NCBI RefSeq assembly: GCF_034424375.1
Contig: NZ_CP139965.1
Location: 5,890,001 to 5,954,000, forward strand
From: Paraburkholderia kururiensis
GTDB lineage: Bacteria; Pseudomonadota; Gammaproteobacteria; Burkholderiales; Burkholderiaceae
Length of the DNA: 64,000 bases
Reading direction: 5' to 3'
This document shows positions 18,601 through 25,981 of this stretch, piece by piece. A program made the translations under genes and the position numbers. The first letter of the stretch is position 1. Every line of letters starts with the position of its first letter. A model generated the notes under the pieces. The model did no database searches, had not been told where the DNA came from, and saw only the letters and a list, made by a program, of their open reading frames with translations.

Positions 18601-19485
18601 CCAGAGGTCGGAGAGCTTGGCCACTTCGCTGTAGTCGGGCGTGACGGCTACCGTCTTCGTGCCTTTGTAGCGCACTTCGGTGAAGAAGTGCGCGTCGGGC
18701 GTGCGGGTCTGCGGAACGTTGCTGCCCCACGCGATGATGTAGCTCGAGTTGTACCAGTCGGCGGATTCGGGCACGTCGGTCTGTTCGCCCCACACCTGCG
18801 GGCTGGACGGCGGCAGGTCGCAATACCAGTCGTAGAAGCTCATGCAGACGCCGCCGATCAGGCTCAGGTAGCGGCTGCCCGCGGCGTAGCTCACCATGCT
18901 CATGGCCGGAATGGGCGAGAAGCCGATGATGCGGTCCGGCCCGTGCTTCTTGATGGTGTAGACGTTCGCGGCGGCCACGAGCTGGTTGACTTCGTCCCAC
19001 GTGCTGCGCACGAAGCCGCCCATGCCGCGCATCTTCTGGTAGTCGCGCCGCGCTTCGTCGTCCTGCACGATGGAGGCCCACGCGGCCACCGGATCTTTCG
19101 CGACGGCGAGCGCCGCGCGCCAGCGCGAGAGCAGCCGGCCGCGCACCATCGGGTACTTCACGCGGTTCGCGCTATAGAGGTACCACGAGTAGGAAGCGCC
19201 GCGCGCGCAGCCGCGCGGCTCGTGATTGGGCATGTCCCAGCGCGTGCGCGGATAGTCGGTCTGCTGGGTTTCCCACGTGACGATGCCGCCCTTCACGTAG
19301 ATCTTCCAGGAGCACGAGCCCGTACAGTTGACGCCGTGCGTGCTGCGCACGATCTTGTCGTGCGACCAGCGGTTGCGATAGGCGTCTTCCCACGTGCGGT
19401 CCTCGCCCGTGGTGACGCCGTGTCCGTCCGAGAAGCGTTCCCTGGGCAGCACGAAGTGCGTCAGGCGATCGAGGAAGTGACTCAT
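15679..19485 (-). CDS. narG: Respiratory nitrate reductase alpha subunit (Mo-bisMGD)
   Basis: A 1268-residue catalytic subunit reducing nitrate to nitrite on the cytoplasmic face of the membrane. It begins MSHFLDRLTHF and contains the His/Cys FS0 cluster ligands (H50, C54, C58 in HGVNCTGSCSW) and CARGAS, followed by cofactor-binding segments such as YNSSYIIAWGSNVPQTRTPDAHF and DLNTSDMHPF near the end of the central region. The length is close to E. coli NarG (1247 aa). There is no Tat signal processing site. It lies 29 bp after narK2 and 27 bp before narH in a tight operon. Confidence 0.97.
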   Translation of the reverse strand: MSHFLDRLTHFVLPRERFSDGHGVTTGEDRTWEDAYRNRWSHDKIVRSTHGVNCTGSCSWKIYVKGGIVTWETQQTDYPRTRWDMPNHEPRGCARGASYSWYLYSANRVKYPMVRGRLLSRWRAALAVAKDPVAAWASIVQDDEARRDYQKMRGMGGFVRSTWDEVNQLVAAANVYTIKKHGPDRIIGFSPIPAMSMVSYAAGSRYLSLIGGVCMSFYDWYCDLPPSSPQVWGEQTDVPESADWYNSSYIIAWGSNVPQTRTPDAHFFTEVRYKGTKTVAVTPDYSEVAKLSDLWLHPRQGTDAALAMAMGHVALNEFYFRTRSAYFDDYARRYTDLPMLVLLREHTLPDGRTTLVPDRYLRASDFNGKLGQSNNPEWKTMAFDMAGHAVLPNGSIGFRWGAEGRDDEGKWNLEDKEARHGGPVHLKLSVIEGEEQAHEIVDVAFPYFGGVNSPHFPANAQQGDINMARVPAVRLPLGKDGEVREAIVATVFDLQAAQYGIDRGLGSGAASYDDDAPYTPAWAESITGVPREQIVTVAREFAANADKTQGRSMVIIGAAMNHWYHADMNYRGVINLLMMCGCIGKSGGGWAHYVGQEKLRPQTGWTALAFALDWVRPPRQTNSTSFFYAHTDQWRYEKLNVEEIVSPLADRKQYGGSMIDYNVRAERMGWLPSAPQLKTNPLHIAAAAAAQGMEPKDYVVKGLTDGSLRMSCEDPDAPENWPRNMFVWRSNLLGSSGKGHEYFCKHLLGTENGVQGKDLGRDDAKPAEVKWHEHAPQGKLDLLVTLDFRMSTTCLYSDIVLPTASWYEKNDLNTSDMHPFIHPLSAAVDPVWQARSDWEIYKGFAKAVSEVSVGHLGVEKDVVLTPLMHDSPGELAQPFGVQEWHKGECPVVPGKTAPQINVVERDYPNLYKRFTALGPLMNRVGNGGKGIAWQTETEVRQLGELNGVTREPGVTQGMPKIVTDIDACEVILQLAPETNGHVAVKAWDALSKATGREHRHLALYREDEKIRYRDVQAQPRKIISSPTWSGIESETVSYNAGYTNVHELIPWRTLTGRQQFYQDHPWMIAFGEGFSSYRPPVDLKATSEIHNIRSNGEPEIVLNFITPHQKWGIHSTYSDNLLMLTLNRGGPVVWLSEDDAKRAGIEDNDWVELFNINGAIAARAVVSQRVNQGMVLMYHAQEKIINTPGSEITGVRGGIHNSVTRIVLKPTHMIGGYAQLAYGFNYYGTIGTNRDEFVVVRKMKQVDWLDTPRGDELAKAFQSQGENP

Positions 19486-19514
19486 GTAACGGCTCCGTTT
19501 GAAATCAGCAGGGA

Positions 19515-20924
19515 TCAGCAGGGCATAGGCGCGTTGCGGCGGGCGTAGTGCCACCAGGTCACGGCGATGCAGATGAGGTAGAAGGCGATGAACACGTAGA
19601 GCGCCGCTTCCGGGCCGCCCGTGAGCGCGATGGAGCTGCCGTAGCTCTTCGGGATGAAGAAGCCGCCGTAGGCCGCCATCGCGGCGGAAAAGCCGAGCGT
19701 GGCGGCGGCTTCGGTGTTGCCTTCCTTCGTGGCGCGCGCCACGGCATCGCGGTCCTTCGCGTTCACTTCGCGCAGCTTCAGCGTCTGGAAGATCACGGGG
19801 ATCATGCGAAACGTCGAGCCGTTGCCGATGCCCGTGGTCAGGAACAGCACGAGGAAGCTCGTGAAGAAGCCGCCGAACACGCCGCCCGAAGGGCCGGTGG
19901 GCAGGAAGTACAGCACGCCGCCCACGGCGCAGGCCATCACGACGAAGTTCCAGAGCGTGACGCGCGCGCCGCCGAGCCGGTCCGCGAGCCAGCCGCCGAA
20001 CGGACGCACCACCGCGCCGCCGAGCGGTCCGAGCCATGCGTAGGCGAGCGGGTTGATGCCGGGGAACTGGCTCTTGATGAGAAGCGGAAAGCCCGCCGCA
20101 TAACCGATGAACGAGCCGAAGGTGCCCAGATAGAGCACGCACATGAGCCAGTTGTGCTTGCGGCGGAAGATCACGGCTTGCTCGGAGAACGACGCCCTGG
20201 CTTCGGCCAGATCGTTCATGCCGAACCAGGCGGCGAGCGAGGCGATGGCGATCCACGGCACCCAGATGAACGCGGCGTTCTGCGTCCAGACCTGGATGGT
20301 CTCGTGATTCTTGATGATGGTTTGCGGCGCGCCGCCGAAGATGCCGAAGACACCGGCCGTCACCACGAGCGGGCTCAGGAACTGCACCACCGAGACACCC
20401 AGGTTGCCGAGGCCCGCATTCACGCCGAGCGCCGAACCCTTGCGCTCCTTCGGAAAGAAGAAGCTGATGTTGGCCATGCTCGAGCTGAAGTTGCCGCCGC
20501 CGAAGCCGCACAGCAGCGCGAGCAGCAGCATGGTGGGGTAGCTCGTCGTGTTGTCCTGCACGGCGAAGCCGATGCCGAGCGCGGGAATCAGCAGCGAGGC
20601 AGTGGAGATCGCCGTCCAGCGGCGCCCGCCCACGAGCGGCACCATGAACGAGTAGAAGATGCGCAGCGTCGCGCCGCTCAGCGCGGGCGCGGCGGCGAGC
20701 CAGAACAGCTGGTTCGTCGAGTAGTGGAAGCCGAGCGCGGGCAGGCTCACGGCCACCACGCTCCACACCTGCCAGATGGCGAAGGCGAGAAACAGCGCCG
20801 GCACCGAGATCCACAGGTTCAGTCGCGCGACGGCTTCGCCTTCGCGTTCCCAGAACGCCTTGTCTTCAGGCGTCCAGATTTCGAGCAGGCGGCCACGCCG
20901 CGAGCCCAGCGGTTGGGAGTTCAT
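19515..20924 (-). CDS. narK2: NarK2-type nitrate/nitrite transporter (MFS)
   Basis: A 469-residue major facilitator with about 12 helices. The N-terminus (MNSQPLGSRRGRLLEIW, then WEREGEAVARLNLWISVPALFL) and the NarK/NasA signature region CGFGGGNFSSSMANISFFFPK around helix 5 identify the NarK2 branch, which usually exchanges nitrate for nitrite. It overlaps the end of narK1 by four bases (ATGA) and precedes narG. The ATG at 20922-20924 has AGGAGA-like sequence upstream on the minus strand (TCAAGGAGAATCC). Confidence 0.94.
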   Translation of the reverse strand: MNSQPLGSRRGRLLEIWTPEDKAFWEREGEAVARLNLWISVPALFLAFAIWQVWSVVAVSLPALGFHYSTNQLFWLAAAPALSGATLRIFYSFMVPLVGGRRWTAISTASLLIPALGIGFAVQDNTTSYPTMLLLALLCGFGGGNFSSSMANISFFFPKERKGSALGVNAGLGNLGVSVVQFLSPLVVTAGVFGIFGGAPQTIIKNHETIQVWTQNAAFIWVPWIAIASLAAWFGMNDLAEARASFSEQAVIFRRKHNWLMCVLYLGTFGSFIGYAAGFPLLIKSQFPGINPLAYAWLGPLGGAVVRPFGGWLADRLGGARVTLWNFVVMACAVGGVLYFLPTGPSGGVFGGFFTSFLVLFLTTGIGNGSTFRMIPVIFQTLKLREVNAKDRDAVARATKEGNTEAAATLGFSAAMAAYGGFFIPKSYGSSIALTGGPEAALYVFIAFYLICIAVTWWHYARRNAPMPC

Positions 20925-22198
20925 TTGGATTCTCCTTGAGAGGGGCGCAGATCCGGCACATTGAGCACGTTGGCCGTGCGCACTTCGGTCCAGTACATCC
21001 AGATCAGCGAGACCCAGACGATTCCGTAAAGCAGCATGAAGGCGCTGGAGCGGATGCCGGTGAGATCGAGCAGCGCCCCGAACAGAATGGGCAGCAGGAA
21101 ACCGCCGAGGCCGCCGGCCAGGCCGACGATGCCGCTCACGGCGCCGATGTTGTGCGAGAAGTCGTTGCTGATGTACTTGAAGACGCTCGCCTTGCCGAAG
21201 GCCCAGCAGATGCCGAGCAGGAACATCAGCGCGGTGAAGGCGTAGACGTTGAGGCCGACGTGGAAGGTCTTCGCGCCGGCCACGGTCGATACGGTGAAAG
21301 AGGTCTGCGGGTAGCTCAGCAGGAAGAGGCAGACCCAGCTCACCCACATCACCCACCAGGTGACGCGGTGCGCGCCGTGACGGTCCGAGAGCACGCCGCC
21401 GATGGCACGCAGCACGCCGCCCGGCAGCGAGAAGCAGGCCGCAAGCAGCGCCGCGACACGAATGTCGAGCCCGTATTCGCCGACGTAGTACTGCACCATC
21501 CAGAGGCTCAAGCCCACATAGCCGCCGAACACGATGCTGTAGTACTGACAGTAGCGCAGCACCTTCGGGTCTTTCAGCACGCGCAACTGTTCGGTGAAGG
21601 TCGTGTTCGCGGGCACGAGATGCTTCGGGTCGCTTGCGCTGCCCAGCCAGAAGACGATCAGCGTGCCGAGCAGCAGCGCGGCGTAGACCTTGGGCACGCT
21701 CGTCCAGCCGTAGGCGACCAGCAGCGCGGGCGCGAGAAACTTGTTGACCGCGGCGCCCGAGTTGCCCGCGCCGAACACGCCCATCGCCGTGCCTTGCCGC
21801 TCTTTCGGGAACCAGCGCGCGACGTAGGGCGTGCCCACGGAGAACGCGCCGCCCGCCAGCCCCAGCACCATGCCGATGGCGAGGTAGTGCCAGTACTGCG
21901 TGGCATACGCCATCAGCCACACGGCGGGCACGACGACGGCGAGCAGCACGGCCATGACGATGCGGCCGCCGAAGCGGTCGGTCCAGATACCGAGCGGCAC
22001 GCGGATCAGCGACCCGGAGAGCACCGGCATCGCGGTGAGCAAGCCGAATTCCGTCGCGTTCAGTCCGAGCGTCTTGCGGATGGGAATGCCGATGACGGCA
22101 AACATCATCCAGACCATGAAGCACACGGTGAACGCGAAGGTGCTGACCGCGAGTACGGACCAGGCTTTGCGGGGAACGGGAGTGGGGGAGCTGCGCAC
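20921..22198 (-). CDS. narK1: NarK1-type nitrate transporter (MFS)
   Basis: A 425-residue MFS protein of the NarK1 branch, often a nitrate/proton symporter. Signatures include FAFTVCFMVWMMFAVIGIPI in helix 1, IRVPLGIWTDRFGGR after helix 2 and GVFGAGNSGAAVNKFLAP in helix 5. The start is unsure: the in-frame codon at 22196-22198 is GTG with no strong ribosome-binding site, and an ATG nearby is out of frame; the frame stays open upstream to 22465 through a 12-bp repeat array. It is the first gene of the nar operon. Confidence 0.85.
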   Translation of the reverse strand: MRSSPTPVPRKAWSVLAVSTFAFTVCFMVWMMFAVIGIPIRKTLGLNATEFGLLTAMPVLSGSLIRVPLGIWTDRFGGRIVMAVLLAVVVPAVWLMAYATQYWHYLAIGMVLGLAGGAFSVGTPYVARWFPKERQGTAMGVFGAGNSGAAVNKFLAPALLVAYGWTSVPKVYAALLLGTLIVFWLGSASDPKHLVPANTTFTEQLRVLKDPKVLRYCQYYSIVFGGYVGLSLWMVQYYVGEYGLDIRVAALLAACFSLPGGVLRAIGGVLSDRHGAHRVTWWVMWVSWVCLFLLSYPQTSFTVSTVAGAKTFHVGLNVYAFTALMFLLGICWAFGKASVFKYISNDFSHNIGAVSGIVGLAGGLGGFLLPILFGALLDLTGIRSSAFMLLYGIVWVSLIWMYWTEVRTANVLNVPDLRPSQGESK

Positions 22199-22312
22199 GG
22201 CGTACCGCCATCGTTGACAGGATGGCTCATTGTGGTGGGCGGGCCGGTGCGTGAATATCCGCCCGGTGGGTGCGCGGAGCGAGGCGGAAGAACGATGCCG
22301 AAGCGGTTCGGG

Positions 22313-22329
22313 TAGTTCGAAAGAACTAT
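22313..22329. promoter_or_regulatory. Palindrome, candidate operator
   Basis: Perfect inverted repeat TAGTTC-GAAAA-GAACTA about 115 bp upstream of narK1. It lies in a divergent promoter region and has the size of a dimeric regulator site. It does not resemble an FNR or NarL box. Confidence 0.35.
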
Positions 22330-22346
22330 GCCTCGGGGGCCGGGGT

Positions 22347-22406
22347 AAAGGCCCGGCTAAAGAGCTGATTAAGGACCTGACTAAGGACCTGACTAAAGAC
22401 CCGCCG
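22347..22406. repeat. Five tandem 12-bp repeats
   Basis: Five consecutive 12-mers starting with TAA: TAAAGGCCCGGC, TAAAGAGCTGAT, TAAGGACCTGAC (twice, identical) and TAAAGACCCGCC. They lie in the narK1/lipoprotein gap. The phase of 12 keeps every frame open or closed uniformly. A related three-unit array lies on the other side of the lipoprotein gene at 23168-23203. Confidence 0.8.
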
Positions 22407-22568
22407 CGAATGACGGCGTGCGTGGCAAGGCATGCGGCGTGCGGCCCCATGCGAAGCAGTGCCAACCGGCCGCGCAGAAAGATCCGCTTACAAAAACGCT
22501 ACGGCCTTCGACAACGGAGGGGTAAGGCTTGTGGTCAAATGCGCATCGACCTTGAGTTTTGTGAAGCC

Positions 22569-23147
22569 ATGTGTACCCAGCATTCGAGAAGTATCCCTTC
22601 CGCAAGCCGGAAGAACGGCACCCCGGCGCGTAGGGCGAGCCTGCGCAGCATCGCGCTGCGAACCGCGGCGGCGCTCGCGGTGCTCACCGTAGCCGGCTGT
22701 GCGGCGTATCCCTACAACACCTACAGCACGTACGACAGTTCGTATTACGGCGGCGCAGTGGACAACGGCGGCTATTACTACGCGCCGTATGGGCCGGCAA
22801 CCGTCTATGACAACGGCCCCGTCTATTACGGGCCGGGCTACGGCGGCTGGTATGGCGACCGCGGTTACTGGCACGACGGCGACCGTGACTGGGGACGCGG
22901 GTCGTGGGGCGATCGCGGCCGTCCGCCCCAGGACGCGCGTCCGATGCCGGGCCACCGTCCGCCGGGCGGCGGTCCTCCGGGCGCGCGGCCGCCCGCTCCG
23001 GCAGTGGCTGCCGCACCGGCGCCTGCCCCGGCTCCGCCGCCAGCGCAGTCGGGCGCGCGCGGCGGCGGCAATGGTGGAAATGGCGGTGGCGGCGGGGGCG
23101 GAACCCGGCGCGGACCGCAATGGGGCCAGGGCGGCGGCTGGCATTGA
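22569..23147 (+). CDS. Gly/Tyr/Pro-rich lipoprotein
   Basis: A 192-residue predicted lipoprotein: a basic N-terminus, a hydrophobic stretch (ALRTAAALAVLTVAGC) ending in lipobox VAGC, then a Tyr/Gly-rich segment (SSYYGGAVDNGGYYYAPYGP) and Pro/Ala-rich and poly-Gly runs to the C-terminus. No catalytic motif is visible. The ATG at 22569 is used, but an ATG at 22539 is also possible, and neither has an ideal ribosome-binding site. It is divergent from narK1 and flanked by 12-bp repeat arrays. Such low-complexity lipoproteins are common in Burkholderiaceae; function unknown. Confidence 0.65.
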   Translation: MCTQHSRSIPSASRKNGTPARRASLRSIALRTAAALAVLTVAGCAAYPYNTYSTYDSSYYGGAVDNGGYYYAPYGPATVYDNGPVYYGPGYGGWYGDRGYWHDGDRDWGRGSWGDRGRPPQDARPMPGHRPPGGGPPGARPPAPAVAAAPAPAPAPPPAQSGARGGGNGGNGGGGGGGTRRGPQWGQGGGWH

Positions 23148-23167
23148 TCGGCTCCAAGGGATCCCCA

Positions 23168-23203
23168 CAAAGCGCAGGACAAAGGGCTGGATAAAGGGCA
23201 GGT
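23168..23203. repeat. Three degenerate 12-bp repeats
   Basis: CAAAGCGCAGGA, CAAAGGGCTGGA and TAAAGGGCAGGT follow each other without gaps in the region between the lipoprotein gene and the response regulator gene. The YAAAGG start resembles the array at 22347-22406. Confidence 0.6.
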
Positions 23204-23397
23204 GGGGCAGCAACGAAGGCTCGCTGAAGTGCTTCGATTGAAAGACAAATGAAATTTTGTGCGCCGTCTGCTGGCGCATCGCAGCGCGCGCACCCGAAGC
23301 CACGCCCGGCGGCCTTTGGGCGCTTGTCGGAAAAGCCCTACAAAGAACTCGTCCTGCGCTGATTTCTTCGAATGGGCGTGTTGTGGATACTGCACCT

Positions 23398-23805
23398 ATG
23401 ACTGCGGATACCCTCGTGCCCTCACTGAACATCTTTCTCGTGGAAGATTCGACGCTCGTGCGCAAGCGGCTCGCCGCTTTGCTCGAGACGGTCGGTGGCG
23501 TGAAGATCGTGGGCGAGGCGGACGAGCCGGTCTCGGCGCTGGCGGGCATCGCCGCCGCCGAAGACGTGGATATCGCGATCGTCGACCTGCAACTGCTCGA
23601 CGGCAGCAGCGGCCTCACGGTGCTCAAGGGGCTTGCGAGCCAGCATCCGGGCATCGTGGCCATCGTGCTCACCAACTCCGCTTTGCCGCAGTATCGCGAC
23701 GCCTGCTTCGCCGCGGGCGCGCGCTACTTCTTCGACAAGGCCACCGAAATCGGCACGCTGCGCGACGTGGTGCGGCGCTTTGCCGAGGGCACCGAGTCTG
23801 TCTGA
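23398..23805 (+). CDS. Single-domain response regulator receiver
   Basis: A 135-residue CheY-like receiver with no output domain. The acidic pair is in LVEDSTLVRKRL, the phospho-acceptor Asp in AIVDLQLLDG, the conserved Thr in IVLTNSALPQ and the Lys in YFFDKATEIG. The ATG at 23398 is chosen because the receiver fold begins about ten residues later; an upstream GTG is possible. A stand-alone receiver may act by protein contact in a phosphorelay. It is close to the nar genes and the CBS protein, but no kinase lies next to it. It cannot substitute for NarL because it lacks a DNA-binding domain. Confidence 0.82.
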   Translation: MTADTLVPSLNIFLVEDSTLVRKRLAALLETVGGVKIVGEADEPVSALAGIAAAEDVDIAIVDLQLLDGSSGLTVLKGLASQHPGIVAIVLTNSALPQYRDACFAAGARYFFDKATEIGTLRDVVRRFAEGTESV

Positions 23806-23900
23806 CTCCCGTCAGCTCCGGTCTGCCTTAGCTTTATCCTCTCTACGCTTTTCCTCTCGCCGTATGTCGCCGCACCGGCCGCTCGTTCCCCACGGGCCGG

Positions 23901-23914
23901 TTGACGCACGTCAA
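23901..23914. promoter_or_regulatory. FNR/Anr/Dnr-type palindrome upstream of CBS gene
   Basis: TTGACGCACGTCAA is a perfect TTGAC-N4-GTCAA inverted repeat, close to the FNR/Anr consensus TTGAT-N4-ATCAA. It lies 79 bp upstream of the CBS-protein start codon, in a position suited to activation by an anaerobic CRP/FNR-family regulator. Assignment is by pattern only. Confidence 0.6.
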
Positions 23915-23992
23915 TGCCGGCACCCGGCCGCGTTCTACGCTGAACACGCGCTTCGTCAATGGTCGTCGGAGGCAGACAAGAGGAATTGCATC

Positions 23993-24442
23993 ATGCACGT
24001 CGGAAAAATCGTTACGCGTCCCGTGGAGACCTGCGGCGTCAACGAGAGCGCCTCGGCGCTTGCCGCACGCATGCGTCAGTCGCACGTGGGCAATCTCGTG
24101 GTCATCGAATATCGCAACGGCGAGGCGGTGCCGGTCGGGCTCGTGACCGACCGCGATCTCGTCGTCACCGTGCTGGCCACCAACCAGGACCCCGAGCGCG
24201 TCACGGCGGGCGAGATCATGTCGCGCGGCGTGGTGGTCGCGAACGAGGGCGACGACGTGAGCGTCGCGCTCGAACAGATGCGCCGCTCGGGCGTGCGCCG
24301 CCTGCCGGTGGTCGACGAAACCGGCAAGCTCACCGGCATTGTCGCGATGGATGACGTGGTCGAATATCTCGCCTCCATGCTCGTGGACGTGTCGCGCGTG
24401 GGGCGCTTGCAGGCGATCGAGGAGCAGCGCTTCAGGGGGTAG
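23993..24442 (+). CDS. CBS-pair protein, probably anaerobically induced
   Basis: A 149-residue protein made of two CBS motifs (about residues 1-60 and 70-130): VGKIVTRPVETCGVNESASALAARM with GLVTDRDLVVTVLA, then GEIMSRGVVVANEGDDVSVALEQM with GVRRLPVVDETGKLTGIVAMDDVVEYLA. CBS pairs bind adenine nucleotides and act as energy or redox sensors. The ATG at 23993 follows AGAGGAA at 23979-23985. The FNR-type palindrome upstream and the nar neighbourhood suggest induction under low oxygen. No other domain is present; its target is unknown. Confidence 0.85.
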   Translation: MHVGKIVTRPVETCGVNESASALAARMRQSHVGNLVVIEYRNGEAVPVGLVTDRDLVVTVLATNQDPERVTAGEIMSRGVVVANEGDDVSVALEQMRRSGVRRLPVVDETGKLTGIVAMDDVVEYLASMLVDVSRVGRLQAIEEQRFRG

Positions 24443-24478
24443 GCGAACGCGGCGGCAAAGAGGCGGCAACGAAGCGGC
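24443..24478. repeat. Three degenerate 12-bp units downstream of CBS gene
   Basis: GCGAACGCGGCG, GCAAAGAGGCGG and CAACGAAGCGGC follow the stop codon directly. They are weaker than the 22347 array, but the 12-bp period is the same. A longer imperfect direct repeat (24492-24510 and 24521-24539, CGGCAAACC-RRAATCGGC) and an ATCGGC-AAA-GCCGAT hairpin (24534-24548) follow in the same gap. Confidence 0.45.
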
Positions 24479-24665
24479 TTGCGGTGCTCGATCGGCAAAC
24501 CGGAATCGGCGCTCGCGAGACCGGCAAACCAAAATCGGCAAAGCCGATAAGCAAGTGAAAAATTGCTGGTAGGGCATCGCGCCCCGGGCTGTTCCAATGG
24601 AGGTTTTCCGCACGTCCATTCGCCTTGCGCGGGACGGGCGCGGTCATTCTCCGGTTCGAACAGCC

Positions 24666-25967
24666 ATGTCGCTCACGTCGCCAACGTCGCTTCAGTCCAT
24701 CCCGCCTGCGCCTTCCACAGCGCGCCTTCCTCGACCGCCCGACCTCGCACGCGTGCAGCGCATCGCCGACGATGCCGCCGCACTCGCCGCTGCGCGCACG
24801 CTCGCCGACGCCTTCGCACAAGGCGCCGCCGCTCGCGACCGCGAGCGCGCGCTGCCGTGGGACGAACTCGATCAGTGGTCCGAAAGCGGCCTCGGCGCCA
24901 TCACCGTGCCGCGCGAATACGGCGGAGCCGAGGTGTCGTACGCCACGCTCGCCGAAGTGTTCGTCACGCTGTGCGAGGCCGACCCGGCGCTCGGCCAGAT
25001 TCCGCAGAACCACTTCGGCGTGCTCGGTCTGCTGCGCGAAGCCGGCACGCGGGAACAGCAAGCGCGCTTCTACGGCGAAGTGCTGGCGGGCCGCCGCCTC
25101 GGCAACGCAGGCCCGGAGCGTCGCGCCAACGCAGCCGGCGCCGTGGCCGCGCCCACTATCCTGCAAGGCACCACGCGCCTGCAGACCACGCCGCACGGCC
25201 TGCGCCTCTCGGGCCGGCGCTTCTATTCGACGGGCGCGCTTTTCGCGCATCGCATCCCCACGCGCGCCACCGACGACGAAGGCCGCGCCGTCCAGGTCTG
25301 GGTGCCGCGCGACGCGCCGGGGCTCGCCGTGATCGACGACTGGAGCGCCTTCGGCCAGCGCGTTACGGCGAGCGGCACCGTCGTGTTCGACAACGTTCCC
25401 GTCGAGGCGAGCGACGTCGTTGCCGTCTGGGCGATTGCCGACCAGCCGGGCCTCTACGGTCCCACCTCGCAGCTGATCCAGGCCGCCATCGATCAAGGCA
25501 TCGCGCAGGCCGCCGTCGCCGACGCGCTCGGTTTCGTGCGCGAGCGCGCCCGGCCCTGGATCGACTCGGGCCTCGATCACGCGAGCGACGACCCCTACAT
25601 CATCGCGGACGTCGGCCGGCTGGAGATCGACCTGCACGCCGCGCACGAAGTGCTGATGGAAGCGGGCCGCACGCTCGACGACCTCGCGGCCCGGCAACGG
25701 CAAAGTCCACTGGATGCCGAAGCGAGCGCGCGGGCCTCGGTGGCCGTGGCCGAAGCGAAGGTGCTCACCACGCGCATCGCGCTCGAAGCGAGCGAGAAGC
25801 TCTTCGAACTGGCGGGCTCCGCGGCCACGCGCGCTGCGCACAACCTCGACCGCCACTGGCGCAACGCCCGCACGCATACGCTGCACGACCCGGTGCGCTG
25901 GAAGCTGCACCTGCTCGGCAACTATCACCTGAACCACGTGCTGCCCGCGCGCCACGCCTGGAACTGA
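24666..25967 (+). CDS. SfnB-family acyl-CoA dehydrogenase-like flavoenzyme (copy 1)
   Basis: A 433-residue member of the acyl-CoA dehydrogenase superfamily close to SfnB and DszC-type sulfur acquisition oxidoreductases. Visible features are LPWDELDQWSESGLGAITVPREYGGAEVS at the N-terminal helical domain, GQIPQNHFGVLGLL, RFYSTGALFAHRIPT in the beta domain and ARTHTLHDPVRWKLHLLGNYHLN at the C-terminus. The family uses reduced flavin to oxidise organosulfur compounds. The ATG at 24666 begins MSLTSPTSLQ. It is 14 bp upstream of a second homologous gene of exactly the same length; the two share PREYGG, GQIPQNHF, RERARPWID/REHARPWID and ARTHTLHDPVRWK and probably arose by duplication. Confidence 0.82.
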   Translation: MSLTSPTSLQSIPPAPSTARLPRPPDLARVQRIADDAAALAAARTLADAFAQGAAARDRERALPWDELDQWSESGLGAITVPREYGGAEVSYATLAEVFVTLCEADPALGQIPQNHFGVLGLLREAGTREQQARFYGEVLAGRRLGNAGPERRANAAGAVAAPTILQGTTRLQTTPHGLRLSGRRFYSTGALFAHRIPTRATDDEGRAVQVWVPRDAPGLAVIDDWSAFGQRVTASGTVVFDNVPVEASDVVAVWAIADQPGLYGPTSQLIQAAIDQGIAQAAVADALGFVRERARPWIDSGLDHASDDPYIIADVGRLEIDLHAAHEVLMEAGRTLDDLAARQRQSPLDAEASARASVAVAEAKVLTTRIALEASEKLFELAGSAATRAAHNLDRHWRNARTHTLHDPVRWKLHLLGNYHLNHVLPARHAWN

Positions 25968-25981
25968 CAAGGAGCCCGACG

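Larger units (their letters stand above)
22199..22568. other. 370-bp gap upstream of the nar operon
   Basis: Divergent intergenic region between narK1 and the Gly/Tyr-rich lipoprotein gene. It holds a 17-bp palindrome (22313-22329) and a five-unit 12-bp repeat array (22347-22406), listed separately. No TTGAT-N4-ATCAA-type FNR/Anr box was found by eye, although one would be expected for a nar operon. No gene is recognised. Confidence 0.5.

Noticed and set aside
14269..19548. A 1759-codon open frame on the plus strand antisense to narH and narG
   Set aside because: It is the shadow of strongly GC-biased narG/narH coding sequence. It is His/Arg/Val-rich without any domain, while the minus-strand frames have intact Fe-S and molybdopterin motifs.
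22347..22406. The 12-bp array as a CRISPR
   Set aside because: Units are too short, contiguous and without spacers; no cas gene is present.
23398..23805. The receiver protein as the missing NarL
   Set aside because: It ends after the receiver fold and has no helix-turn-helix, so it cannot act as NarL.
24646..24662. GGTTCGAA resembling a tRNA T-loop
   Set aside because: No matching T-stem, anticodon arm or acceptor stem can be drawn around it; it is the leader of the SfnB-like gene.
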